A stretch of 48,905 nt of DNA from Stramenopiles sp. TOSAG23-2. Its lineage: Eukaryota; Sar. Below the pieces are notes generated by a model. It was not told the DNA's origin, searched no databases, and saw nothing but the letters and a program-made list of their open reading frames with translations. The position numbers and the translations under genes were made by a program. This document shows, in pieces, positions 29,642 to 39,534 of this stretch; positions within the stretch are counted from its first letter, which is position 1; the number at the start of each line of letters is the position of its first letter. The stretch covers positions 1-48,905 of the forward strand of contig LT649274.1 of NCBI GenBank assembly GCA_900128395.1, given 5' to 3'.

Positions 29642-30343
29642 TTATCCTTTCTTTTGTTCTTTGTTTGTCATACCCTTTGTAGTTATCGTTCCACTACGTA
29701 TAATTTCAAGTGTATCGTAATTAGAAAAGACCAAACCTAATGAACCAATTGTTAAAATACTTGTTACAAATATAATACCAAAGACATTATTTGTTCCTAA
29801 CATAAATTTTCCTTTTAATAATGCTTTTTGTACGGAATAATATCGATTCGTTGCATGAGCTAACATGACACCACCCGTTGCAATGCAACCAAATGCTGGT
29901 AAATGTATTGTTAAAATATCATCATGATTTGTTTTATTATGTTCATCAATTGTAATATCCTTACTTTCGTTAACTTTTATTACTTTAATATTTGATGTTA
30001 CTGATGAGGACGGGTCATGTAATAAAGATTGATTTTGTATAGAATCAATAGCAACTCCTAATGCAACAAAACCCATGCCTGTTCTAGCCCATGCAAGAAA
30101 CGTCCTTTCGTTCGCTAAATGATCACGTGCCGTTGATCCTGCATTTTCAATTAAATTACGATACTTTTTTTTTTTAGACGACGAAGAAGATGAAAAATAT
30201 TGTTTTCTATTATTATAAATTCTATTATTTTTTTTGCATAATGTTGTTGTTGATGATGATATTTTTTTTGTTTTTCCTATTGTTGTTGTGACTTTATTTA
30301 CAATTCCAATACATTGATTATTTTTTATAATATTACAAAACAT
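29642..30343 (-). CDS. DUF202 (YidH-like) membrane protein with mitochondrial-type presequence
   Basis: Residues 1-60 are rich in Lys, Ser, Thr and Asn without acidic residues, resembling a targeting sequence. Then comes the DUF202 signature AGSTARDHLANERTFLAWARTGMGFVALGVAID, followed by a charged loop and two more transmembrane segments (LPAFGCIATGGVMLAH and GIIFVTSILTIGSLGLVF). The biochemical role of DUF202 proteins is unknown. In fungi and protists single-copy members lie in internal membranes. Length is 233 residues, normal when the presequence and loop are counted. The gene is convergent with the S28 peptidase, ending 116 bp from it. Confidence 0.85.
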   Translation of the reverse strand: MFCNIIKNNQCIGIVNKVTTTIGKTKKISSSTTTLCKKNNRIYNNRKQYFSSSSSSKKKKYRNLIENAGSTARDHLANERTFLAWARTGMGFVALGVAIDSIQNQSLLHDPSSSVTSNIKVIKVNESKDITIDEHNKTNHDDILTIHLPAFGCIATGGVMLAHATNRYYSVQKALLKGKFMLGTNNVFGIIFVTSILTIGSLGLVFSNYDTLEIIRSGTITTKGMTNKEQKKG

Positions 30344-30490
30344 ATTGTGTTTTTGACTTGGTATACGTTCTTTAATTGTTAATGATCTTTATATATACGT
30401 CCTTTCTGGTTTCTTGTGTATGTATCGTATTCTCTTTTCTTTCTCTTGTTTTAAAATAAAATCTATATTTTTTTTGCTTTTGATATATAT

Positions 30491-30638
30491 ATACTTGTAG
30501 TAAAAAAAATGAAAATATAAAATGGATTTTTATATAAAAGTATTAATAATAAAGTTGTAAATAAATACTTGTAGTAAAAAAAATGAAAATATAAAATGGA
30601 TTTTTATATAAAAGTATTAATAATAAAGTTGTAAATAA
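30491..30638. repeat. Perfect 74-bp tandem duplication upstream of the DUF202 gene
   Basis: 30491-30564 equals 30565-30638. AT-rich non-coding DNA, and shorter than the other perfect duplications. No partner duplication was found at the other end of the gene. Confidence 0.9.
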
Positions 30639-30754
30639 TATTATAAGATAAGCAAAGAGTAATATTACATCGATGCTAAAGTAAAAATATAAAATTTATA
30701 TTTTTATAGGATATTTTATATATTCAACAGATCAAATTGGAATATTTGATATTT

Positions 30755-31189
30755 TTAATGATTTAAATCACCATTACCATCTCCTACATCATTACCATTT
30801 TCATCATGATCATTTGCTTTTCCACCTTTTGAACGTATAAGATCAATGATCTCTTGGCGAATTGGACTTTCATTATTATATGCACAGTCCAGGGGAGTGT
30901 ATCCCTCGTCCCCGTCCTCGTCCTTCTTATTAATGCTATCAAGAGACATATTAGTTAATAAGACTTCAATCAACTTAGTATCCTTTTTGTTATAACGTGC
31001 TGCTAAATGTAATGCATTTTGTCCATCACCATCTGTCATATTACAATCTGCACCATTTACCACAAAGCATTCCACAGCTTTCAAATTTTCCTCGGTGCTT
31101 GCTTTAAATAATGTATAATGATGATGCATATATATTTGGCATCTACGCCAAGATTTTTCTGCAGTGGGATTCGTCATCAATGATGCCAT
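30755..31189 (-). CDS. Short ankyrin-repeat protein, paralogue of the giant gene's ankyrin block
   Basis: From ATG at 31189 (MASLMTNPTAEKSW) it encodes 144 residues: about three ankyrin repeats (ECFVVNGADCNMTDGDGQNALHLAA, then DTKLIEVLLTNMSLDSINKKD, then GYTPLDCAYNNESPIRQEII) and the tail SKGGKANDHDENGNDVGDGNGDLNH. This matches residues about 240-345 of the giant protein, including the GKGDLN end. The start is uncertain: an in-frame TTG lies upstream. Protein-protein interaction is the usual ankyrin role; the partner is unknown. Confidence 0.8.
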   Translation of the reverse strand: MASLMTNPTAEKSWRRCQIYMHHHYTLFKASTEENLKAVECFVVNGADCNMTDGDGQNALHLAARYNKKDTKLIEVLLTNMSLDSINKKDEDGDEGYTPLDCAYNNESPIRQEIIDLIRSKGGKANDHDENGNDVGDGNGDLNH

Positions 31190-31881
31190 GGTATAAACGC
31201 AATATATTATTACCTTGTGATGTGTGTTCTTCGTATATATGTTTCGACTGTGTTTGATATTATATGATATCAAACCCAACGTAATTCTGAACGTATAATA
31301 TTATTTATTTCAAAATGACAATTAAACGTAATGCTATTATATATCAATACAATAACAAATATGAAATATATATAAAATGTATGATTCAATTTATCTTCCT
31401 TTTCCTTACTATCAATCTATCTTTTCCATGTCCATGTACACATTCACACACATCACATGTTAATGTGTTTTTACTTCCCCTCTTGTTTATTCTCATGTTT
31501 TTTTCTTGCACCATCATCTCATTTTCCTTCATTTTATGGTGGTTGGTATAGTCACAAGTATAAATACGCCCATATTTCTCCTATTATCAGATCGTGAAAA
31601 ATAATCCGAGGCCAATATAAATATTACCTTAACCTTATATTCGAAAAATATATAAAAAAAAAGAAGAAAAAAAAAGAAGAAGAAAAAAGATATGTTGTTT
31701 TTCTCGTTTCTCCGTAAATATAAAATATAAATAAATACATGTGATATATATATATTGTTTTGTTTGGGTATATTTTTTTGCGTGTGTTTGTTTTAAACAT
31801 AGTAGTATAGTGTTTAGTATCATCAATATATACAGTAGGGAGCTAGAGCTATTATTATCAGGAAACACAACATAAACGAGG
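31190..31881. other. Intergenic space between divergent genes
   Basis: AT-rich, probably holding both promoters. A 78-codon hydrophobic open stretch at 31315-31551 has no support as a gene. An A-rich, AAG/AAAAG run lies at 31650-31690. Confidence 0.3.
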
Positions 31882-33717
31882 ATGAGTGCATTGTCGTCGT
31901 TAGCAGATCCAGGGAGAAATTCATCATATTATTATGATGCATTAAATGTGGAGTTGGAACAAGTAAAGATGGAGTTGGAAAAGTGGAAAAGTGGGGACAT
32001 GAGGTACCAAGAAGTTTTTGATGTAGAAACGGGTGTAGTAACCTCAAGCAGTCTTAGTAATAGCAGTGGTAAAAGGAATACCAGTGATGATGATGACAAG
32101 CGTGTATCAAAACGTCAAAAAACAACTAAGAGCAGTAGTGGTAATGGTAGTGTTAATAATAATAATAATAATAATGGAACAAGTTTATTGAGCAGACTTG
32201 TAAAAGTCAAAGAAGAGCGTAATGATAAAGCTGGGGATTTGGAAGATGCTAATGAGACTTTAGAAATGCAAGCTCGCACTACTGATATATGGCAAGGTCG
32301 TTTTGACGAGGTATATGAGCTGGCAAAAAATAATGGGGTGGATGTACACGTTTTAAATACTATCAGAGACCGTTCCGTTTTAGAATCCCCACCTACTGCT
32401 CCAACAATAGCACCAGATACAACAACCGCCACCACGACGACGAATACTAATACAACAACAACAACAACAACAACAACCACTCCTGAAATAACCCAAAGTT
32501 CCCAAGCAAATGTTGTAATGCCCACTGTATATGCATCACCTGGGAAATTTACCAACCGGGTAACTGTTGCTTATAAATTTGCGTCTCGGCGTACGTATTT
32601 AGTAAGTAAGAATTATGGGTTACAAGGGGAATTATTAATACCTCTATTGCAGGATCCTGAAACTGGATACACCCGGTTTAATGATTGTCCTACTGAATTT
32701 ATAGGGAAGATTACAGGATATGATCCGGTGAAACAAGAAGATTTTACAGAAGAATTCAAATGTTTCTATTTCCACAATTCAAAAGGACAGTTCAAAATAT
32801 GGTTGGGTATTGAACTTGAAATGCTTGAAACAGGGCCAAATAATAGACATTTTCTAATGACTTCTCCTGATACAAAACTACAAATGCATCAGCTACTTAG
32901 TCGAGAGCCTCGACGCTTTGCTGCTAGCAAAGCGTCACTAGAAGAAACGCGTTATTTTACAACAAAAGCCAGGAAAGATGTTGATGGTACCCATATAAAG
33001 AATTGGATGAAAAACCAAGGTGGAAATTTGAATTTTTATTGGCATAGTAGTGCTTATAATTGGGGTGATGGTAATTATGAGGACATGGGTTTTGAAACAC
33101 GTATTGTTAATGGAAAAGAGGAAATTGAAGAAGGGGTTTTGGAAGATTATACATTAACAGCGGATGCAAAAATTAAATTCTATACAGTACTTTCGGCGCA
33201 CAAATCGTTTGAAAGCAGAACAACCAAAAAATCACTGAAAGACTGGGGCTATGAAAGTAATGATGATGATAACGAACTTCCACATTGGGAGAAATTGGAA
33301 AAAAGAGTTTCGGCACGTTTTCCAAACAAACCACCAGAATGGTCAAAAAAAGCTGTGGTGCAATATAAATACTTTTTGGAGCTAAAGAAGGAGCATAAAG
33401 ATTGGAAATCAGAAAAATTTTCACCATCAGCAATGATCGATGAGGTGTGGCATACACATCTCAGTTTTAATCTTGATTACACATTAGACATTTTAAAGTT
33501 TACTGGTGGTCATTTAATTGAACATTCTCCTGTACTTGGAGACAAACCAAGACAAAATTACATTGCAGCATATAAGGAAGCAAAAAAGAAAAAATATAAT
33601 TTGGATATTGAATTCTGGCCACCAGTCATAGAACAACCCTATGAGAGTGATCATGATGGAGACTCTGATGCATTCATCCATATCCCAGCTTGGGACGCAG
33701 GCCCGCATTGTGGTTAG
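31882..33717 (+). CDS. Glycine-rich-domain (GRDP-like) protein with coiled coil
   Basis: A 611-residue protein. Residues 10-120 are charged with a short coiled coil, and Asn and Thr runs (a Thr repeat at about 180-200) act as linkers. The central part (about 215-450) contains aromatic-rich sequence (YFTTKARKD, NFYWHSSAYNWGDGN) without a family I can name. The C-terminal 120 residues match the domain of plant GRDP and related bacterial proteins: PPEWSKKAVVQYKYFLELKK, FSPSAMIDEVWHTHLSFNLDYTLD and LIEHSPVLGDKPRQNY, including the D-x-x-W-H-x-H signature that could bind metal. The biochemical function of the family is not established. No signal peptide, so it is probably cytosolic. Confidence 0.8.
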   Translation: MSALSSLADPGRNSSYYYDALNVELEQVKMELEKWKSGDMRYQEVFDVETGVVTSSSLSNSSGKRNTSDDDDKRVSKRQKTTKSSSGNGSVNNNNNNNGTSLLSRLVKVKEERNDKAGDLEDANETLEMQARTTDIWQGRFDEVYELAKNNGVDVHVLNTIRDRSVLESPPTAPTIAPDTTTATTTTNTNTTTTTTTTTTPEITQSSQANVVMPTVYASPGKFTNRVTVAYKFASRRTYLVSKNYGLQGELLIPLLQDPETGYTRFNDCPTEFIGKITGYDPVKQEDFTEEFKCFYFHNSKGQFKIWLGIELEMLETGPNNRHFLMTSPDTKLQMHQLLSREPRRFAASKASLEETRYFTTKARKDVDGTHIKNWMKNQGGNLNFYWHSSAYNWGDGNYEDMGFETRIVNGKEEIEEGVLEDYTLTADAKIKFYTVLSAHKSFESRTTKKSLKDWGYESNDDDNELPHWEKLEKRVSARFPNKPPEWSKKAVVQYKYFLELKKEHKDWKSEKFSPSAMIDEVWHTHLSFNLDYTLDILKFTGGHLIEHSPVLGDKPRQNYIAAYKEAKKKKYNLDIEFWPPVIEQPYESDHDGDSDAFIHIPAWDAGPHCG

Positions 33718-34415
33718 TCCAGGTAAAGGAAGGTGAGAGTAGAGCGAAGAGGAATTAATGATATGTATATGACAACAATGGATATCTAGGTATCGATACA
33801 GCATCAAAATTTCTGTGTCAATCCTATAAATCTGGAATAAATAAAGAAACTGATAAAATGACTGTGCAGGAAACAAAAAATATACTTAGCCGGAATTAGA
33901 CTTTATTTCCGTAAATGGCATAATGTATCTATTACAAAAATATATTTTATAAAAGGTTACTATCTTCTTTTTTTTTTCTTCCCTTTTTTTCCCCTCCTCT
34001 TTTCCTTTTTTTTTGTGTAAAAAAAGTCCGACTGGTATAAATGATTATAACCCTAATTCTAACTATAGGCTGGCTGGGCTGGCTCTGGCTTTCATTTCAG
34101 TCAGACACATAACGTAAACGACGCTCAGAGGAACCACCGCTGATATTTTTTTATTTTTGCTGCATCATGATTTCTTCAGTGTGAATATTATTAATACCAT
34201 GAACACATCACTGTGATTCACCCGCAGGAATATCTTTTTTCTAAATCATCCCCGATCAAACATAAACATATATATCTATCTATAGGAATCAATCTAAGTT
34301 ATCTAGAGAGAGAGATATTCAATTTAAATATACACAATTATACATTCAAGAAGACAAGATTCTTATTTATCATATATAAAGGAAAGTATCAATCACAACA
34401 ACAAACACAAACACA
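33718..34415. other. Intergenic, no gene seen
   Basis: Contains homopolymer T/C tracts (33968-34015), a GGCTGGCTGGGCTGGCTCTGG run at about 34070-34092, and an AT-rich leader before the sedolisin gene. Nothing coding. Confidence 0.4.
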
Positions 34416-36116
34416 ATGAAATTAACAGTAGCATTATTATTAACACTTGCGCTTGTAGCATCTACATGCCAAGCTATTGAAACAAATAGGAAAGCGCCAA
34501 CTTTACCAGCTGAATGGGTCAAAGCTAAAAAAGCTGTGAATGACGATACCGAAGTCATGGTCACTTTAACTTTACGTCAACAAAATTTAGATGAATTGAA
34601 ACAGATTGCATCTGATGTATCTGAACCAACACATGCTAAATATGGACAACATTTAACCATGAAACAAGTACATACATTAACAAAACCAACAGAAGAAACA
34701 TATCAAATTATTAATACTTGGTTTGATGAAACTGGTGCTGCTATTACTAATATTGAAAGTCTTCAAGGTGGTAGTGTATTACGTTTAACTATGTCAGCAA
34801 AAGATATTAAAGTTCTTTTCAAAACGACTGTAAGTTATGTACAGTTGAAAGGTACAATGGAAATGAAGATTCGCGCCGGTGATATTACAATTCCATCAAA
34901 AGTTGCTAAAGAAATCTCTGCTATTTTTGGCTTACATGGTCTTCCTTTACCAAAACAAAGTAAATTTATTGCTTTAAAAAGTGGCGGTGGTGGATCCCCA
35001 GCAAAAGTAACACCAACTGTTATTGGAAAAACATACAATGCATCTGATAGACGTGGTACTGCTGGTAAAGCATCAAGACAAGCTGTTGGTGAATACCAAG
35101 GACAAGATGCTTTAGATACTGATACTGCATCTTTTTTCAAACAATATGTACCAAATGCTAAACAAGGGGATGAGAAATTATTTAAAGTTGTTGGTACAAA
35201 TGATCAAGGGTCATCTGGCGTTGAAGCAGCATTAGATGTTGAATATATTATGGGTGTTGCACCAGGTGTATTAACAGAATTTTGGGGATATCAACAACAA
35301 GATTTTTGTGGTGATTTGCAAAAATTTAGTCAAAAAATATTAGATACGGAAGATGCACCAAATGTATTTTCCATATCGTATGGATGGCAAGGAAAATTAT
35401 CTCAACTTGGTTGTCAAGATTCAGAAGTGCAAGCAGTTGATGTGAATTTCCAAAAATTAGCAGCACGTGGTGTTAGTATGATCATTGCATCTGGCGATAC
35501 TGGCGCTGCATGGACACCTGGGTTTTTCAAAAAAGGTCAATTATTCCCATCATGGCCAGCATCTTCTCCATGGGTAACAGCAGTTGGTGCAACTCGTTTC
35601 ATCAACCAAGATCCATCCCAAGCTGAACAAGCATCCGATCAATTTGGTTCCGGTGGTGGTTTCTCAAAAGACTTTGACCGTACAAATGCTACTTGGCAAG
35701 AAGCCCATGTGACTGGATATTTGAAATTGGCTGATAAATTGCCGCCTACATGGGCTTTCACAGCAAGTGGCCGTGCAACACCTGATGTATCTGCATTGGG
35801 TGAAGGTTTCATGGTTGTATCTGGTGGGCGCAGTGAACCAGTTGGCGGAACCAGCGCATCCACTCCATTATTTGCTGGCCTTGTATCATTGTTAAATGAT
35901 GCTAGAGTAAGCAAAGGAAAAAAACCAATGGGATTTTTAAATCCATTCATTTATTCCAATCCACAAGCATTTACTGATGTAACTGTTGGTAACAATGCAA
36001 TCGATCGCAGTGGTTCCCCAGCAAAATATGGTTTCCAATGCACAAAAGGTTGGGATCCTGTTTCCGGGATGGGAACGCCAAAATTCGGTGCGTTATTAGA
36101 AGCCGCGATGAAATAA
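34416..36116 (+). CDS. Sedolisin / tripeptidyl-peptidase I-like protease (S53)
   Basis: A secreted or lysosomal acid serine peptidase. Signal peptide MKLTVALLLTLALVASTCQA, then an activation prodomain with EPTHAKYGQHLTMKQV (residues about 70-85). The catalytic Glu and Asp are in SGVEAALDVEYIMGVAPG, the oxyanion Asp in IASGDTGAAW, and the nucleophile Ser in GGTSASTPLFAGL. The calcium site is near DVTVGNNA...KGWDPVSGMGTP. Length is 566 residues, close to human TPP1 (563). There is no intron. The codons are less AT-biased at third positions than in neighbours, which suggests high expression. Confidence 0.97.
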   Translation: MKLTVALLLTLALVASTCQAIETNRKAPTLPAEWVKAKKAVNDDTEVMVTLTLRQQNLDELKQIASDVSEPTHAKYGQHLTMKQVHTLTKPTEETYQIINTWFDETGAAITNIESLQGGSVLRLTMSAKDIKVLFKTTVSYVQLKGTMEMKIRAGDITIPSKVAKEISAIFGLHGLPLPKQSKFIALKSGGGGSPAKVTPTVIGKTYNASDRRGTAGKASRQAVGEYQGQDALDTDTASFFKQYVPNAKQGDEKLFKVVGTNDQGSSGVEAALDVEYIMGVAPGVLTEFWGYQQQDFCGDLQKFSQKILDTEDAPNVFSISYGWQGKLSQLGCQDSEVQAVDVNFQKLAARGVSMIIASGDTGAAWTPGFFKKGQLFPSWPASSPWVTAVGATRFINQDPSQAEQASDQFGSGGGFSKDFDRTNATWQEAHVTGYLKLADKLPPTWAFTASGRATPDVSALGEGFMVVSGGRSEPVGGTSASTPLFAGLVSLLNDARVSKGKKPMGFLNPFIYSNPQAFTDVTVGNNAIDRSGSPAKYGFQCTKGWDPVSGMGTPKFGALLEAAMK

Positions 36117-36561
36117 AATTCTTTTTTGCTTCGTATTATGCGCAGCAGAGATGAAAGAGAGGGAGAGCAATATGATAGTATGTGCTGGTGTGCATTATAT
36201 TATTGTTCTGAATTAACATTAATTATATCAAAAAGTATTTTGTGTGTGAGAGATGTGGTTCTATATTTCTACGTTTCGTAGATCATATTATCAAAAGCTG
36301 ATGCACGAATCCTATATTTATCTTGATGGTTAAAATCTAAAAAAGTATAATACCAACGTAAAATAATAATGTTACTTCCCGTGATAAATACTATGATATG
36401 ATATGATATGATATTTAATGCTCAATACTCTCTATCTCAGAAATAATAGTCAATCCTACTGAAGTAAAGCTGGTAATGCACCGTCTCCCAAACTCTTTTT
36501 TGAATGCTTTACGAGAGGACTCTCTGCACGAGTCTTGAACGTCCTTGAATGACATACTTAA
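36117..36561. other. Intergenic, with ATGAT microsatellite
   Basis: Four GATAT/ATGAT units near 36391-36413. An unseen upstream exon of the next gene could lie here. Confidence 0.35.
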
Positions 36562-37245
36562 AATTTTATTAATCAAGTATCACATGATGATATTTTACAT
36601 TTACCAGTAATTGCAATAGCAGCAACAGATAATAATATTATTGATAATGCAAACATAAACAAGTATCATCATGATGATAAACCATTGTCCTCTAGTACAT
36701 TTGATAATGATAAAATAAAGTTACAACAACAACAACAACAAACGTATTCGTTGCTTTCAAAACTTGATGTAAATAATAACAACGATACAAGTCTTAATTT
36801 GGTTATACCGACTAAGCCTATTCATGGGAAAAAATCGTCAAAGAAATCAAATGAAATTAGACGGAATTTATATCGTAATAATAATAATAACAATGATAAT
36901 GATATGAACAAGGAAATGAAAAAGGATGATGATAATAATAACATGAATAGTACTAATACAGTAAAGAATCATTTTAAAAAACAAAAGAAAAAGAAATCTA
37001 ATATGTTCAAACCAATCATGCCAGTATCAAAACCACCAACAATTGCAGAGATGCCAAGATTATATTCATATCGTAGAAGTCGAAACAAAGAGAAAAAACC
37101 TGCTTCTTTATATCCATCATTTGTGAAAGAAAAATTCAAACATCAAGGAAAAAATGATACAGCATCAGCAGCAGCAGCAAATTTTAGGATACAATATTAT
37201 TTAAAGAAACATCATCATCATGGTATGCGAAATGATGAGGAATAG
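36562..37245 (+). CDS. Asn/Lys-rich low-complexity protein, start not identified
   Basis: An open frame of about 228 codons, from just after an in-frame TAA at 36559, with no ATG before about residue 105. It contains Gln and Asn runs (36720-36740, 36874-36900) and a more ordered C-terminal part: IAEMPRLYSYRRSRNKEKKPASLYPSFVKEKFK and NFRIQYYLKKHHHHG. The lack of an ATG suggests an upstream exon, with a possible acceptor AATCAAG or similar near 36575. No family was recognised. The C-terminal conserved-looking stretch argues for a real protein. Confidence 0.45.
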   Translation, partial: NFINQVSHDDILHLPVIAIAATDNNIIDNANINKYHHDDKPLSSSTFDNDKIKLQQQQQQTYSLLSKLDVNNNNDTSLNLVIPTKPIHGKKSSKKSNEIRRNLYRNNNNNNDNDMNKEMKKDDDNNNMNSTNTVKNHFKKQKKKKSNMFKPIMPVSKPPTIAEMPRLYSYRRSRNKEKKPASLYPSFVKEKFKHQGKNDTASAAAANFRIQYYLKKHHHHGMRNDEE

Positions 37246-37595
37246 GTTTATGATTTACGAACGTAATTAAAATTAAAACTATGCGTCGTAGATGATAGTG
37301 TGTGGATTGTGCTCGGAAGAATTTATCACACGCCTAAAAAAATTGAAATTTTGGGTTCTGTGTATCACATGAGATTTTCTTTTTAAAGAATAAGGGAGAG
37401 GGCTTTAGTTTTTAAAGTCATGCTACAAACATCATTTTATAAAATTAATTTATTCCACACTAATTAAAATGAGAGATATAATAAATTTGCCATCTTCCGA
37501 CAATTTATCTCACATGTATGCATAATATATATTTTTTTAAAATAAAAACTTTTTATATCTCAATATCATATGATAGGTCCCTCTCCTCCCTTTAT
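37246..37595. other. Intergenic, no gene seen
   Basis: AT-rich DNA between convergent genes, with no recognisable element. Confidence 0.3.
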
Positions 37596-38658
37596 TCACA
37601 ATCCTAATGCTTTTAAAAAAACGCTTGCCATGAATGTGTAACCATTATCATCTGGGTGGCATTGATCGCATTGCCATTTTTGATCTTCCTCGCAATAATA
37701 TTGACATGGTTGAAATTTCGTTGTTAATGTACAATTTAAGGGAAAGGTGTGTTTCCAATTATCAATCGTTCCACCCATATTTTCATAAATATTAATAATA
37801 CCATCTACATCATTTGCATCACCAATTAAAGGAATTAATTTTGGTAAGTTTCCAATTATCAATCGTTCCACCCATATTTTCATAAATATTAATAATACCA
37901 TCTACATCATTTGCATCACCAATTAAAGGAATTAATTTTGGTAATACTGTATTTATAACAGTTTGATTCATACCATATACAGAATGTTCCATCAATGGTG
38001 GTGGTATTGATATGTAAATTTTTGGAGATTTCCCTGGTTCTTTCCCTAAGGTACGTATTAAATTAATCATCTCTTTGTAATTATTTGCATATGTACAACC
38101 GTTCAATGAAGTACCGCCATTACATACATTTGTCTTCCAATTATCTGGACCATTATCTGCTTTATCTTTTGCATCATTCGTCCCTAGTTGAATGGTTACT
38201 ATATCCCATTTATTTTCAATTAATGTTTGATATTGTGGTCGTTTCCAATATGGACTGTTACCATCTTTCAACATTGTAGAACCACATGCACCTAAATTGG
38301 TAACAGCATATTTTTGATCTCCATATTTTTCATCAAGCATTGCTTGTAATTGAGATGGATACGTATGGTTTGAAGAAGATGAATGAACCCCAGCTGTTAT
38401 ACTATCGCCAACCATTCCAATATGTATGGGTTCATCGGTAGCAGTATCATATTTCTTTTGATGGCATATTAAATCCTGGGCCGCATCTTTCACTGACATT
38501 TTAATATGTGGGTGCAAACGTTTGCATTCTGGTAAATAACCGGGGACTCCTAATTGTCCAACATGAACAACATTCATATCATGTGCTTCAATTGTTAATG
38601 TTATCATAAGCAATAACATTGTTTTTATTACTACTACTATCTTTTTATTACACAACAT
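37596..38658 (-). pseudogene. Secreted SGNH/GDSL hydrolase, frame broken by a duplication
   Basis: Block I GDSITAG, block III GTNDA and the C-terminal catalytic pair D-x-x-H in CDQCHPDDNGY define an SGNH-fold esterase. A hydrophobic N-terminus (IVVVIKTMLLLMITLTIEA) predicts secretion. The frame from 38658 stops at 37819 because a perfect 97-bp duplication inserts +1. Removing one copy joins the two parts into 321 residues with the catalytic Asp-His in the expected place (GGTIDNWKHTFPLNCTL...). So the gene is probably intact if the duplication is an assembly error. A second perfect duplication covers its start codon. Substrate unknown; sialate- or carbohydrate-esterases share this layout. Confidence 0.88.
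37751..37944. repeat. Perfect 97-bp tandem duplication in the 3' part of the SGNH hydrolase gene
   Basis: 37751-37847 equals 37848-37944. It shifts the reading frame and separates the catalytic Asp-His from the rest. Confidence 0.95.
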
Positions 38659-38824
38659 CTTTACCCAAAAAAAAAAAAAATTTATTATGTTATATATATA
38701 TAGTTCAAATGATTATATGCTAAGCAATAACATTGTTTTTATTACTACTACTATCTTTTTATTACACAACATCTTTACCCAAAAAAAAAAAAAATTTATT
38801 ATGTTATATATATATAGTTCAAAT
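38617..38824. repeat. Perfect 104-bp tandem duplication across the SGNH hydrolase start codon
   Basis: 38617-38720 equals 38721-38824 with one base of microhomology. It duplicates the first 14 codons and 62 bases of leader. Confidence 0.95.
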
Positions 38825-38950
38825 GATTATATGCTTTAATTTCATTTATGATGTCTTTCCCATCAAACATTTTGTCATAATGTAATATATATATAGATAT
38901 TAATATAAATAATTGAATAATTGATAAAAAAAAACAAACAACACGTTTTT

Positions 38951-39274
38951 TTCCTAATCGGGTCCATCATCATTCGGTAGGAAAATATCATATATTGAAG
39001 TACAATAATTAGTAGTCTAAATAAGAATCACAGAAATTGAAAGCATTTTGCTCCTATAACCCTATGGCTAACCAGGATAATTCTTTAAAAAATCGCTAAA
39101 TTTCTCTTGAATATGGTGATTCTTATTTAGACTAATAACTATTGTACTTAATTATATGATATTTTCCTACCTACTTCCGGATTAACAGGTACACAGTACT
39201 GGTTATTGGCAATGAACAAATAACCAGTGCTGTGTAGGCGCATCACTTTTATGGATAATGGACCCGATTAGGAA
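38951..39274. mobile_element. Miniature inverted-repeat element, 324 bp
   Basis: Ends TTCCTAATCGGGTCCAT (38951-38967) and the complement at 39258-39274. Inside, a second inverted pair of about 54 bp (about 38977-39030 and 39117-39171: GTAGGAAAATATCATAT / ATATGATATTTTCCTAC) has small mismatches, and a hairpin ACACAGTACTGGTTATT lies at about 39191 with its near-complement at about 39220. No coding capacity. TTT on both sides could be a 3-bp target duplication, but this is weak in AT-rich DNA. Confidence 0.75.
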
Positions 39275-39534
39275 TTTCGAATATAAGTTTGTAGAGGATC
39301 ATCGATACGGTCATCAAATAAATATATATTATATAATATATGATAGGAACAAATCAGACTAGATATAGATATATACAGATATACCAGTTAAAGAAAAGAA
39401 TTATATCTCAACCTCTCATTATTAAAAATAACAAATAGAAATAGAACATAGTAGTAGTATTAAAAAAGATATACGTGAATACAATATATATACAACATAT
39501 ATGTAAATATAACAACAATCCTTCTCAACACAAT

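Noticed and set aside
31315-31551. Hydrophobic 78-codon open stretch
   Set aside because: Composition follows the T-rich DNA, with no domain or start context. Treated as promoter space.
32115-32555. Minus-strand valine-rich open stretch
   Set aside because: Antisense of the Thr (ACA) repeat in the GRDP-like gene.
34045-34070. Degenerate telomere repeat (AACCCTAATTCTAAC)
   Set aside because: Only two imperfect units inside intergenic DNA.
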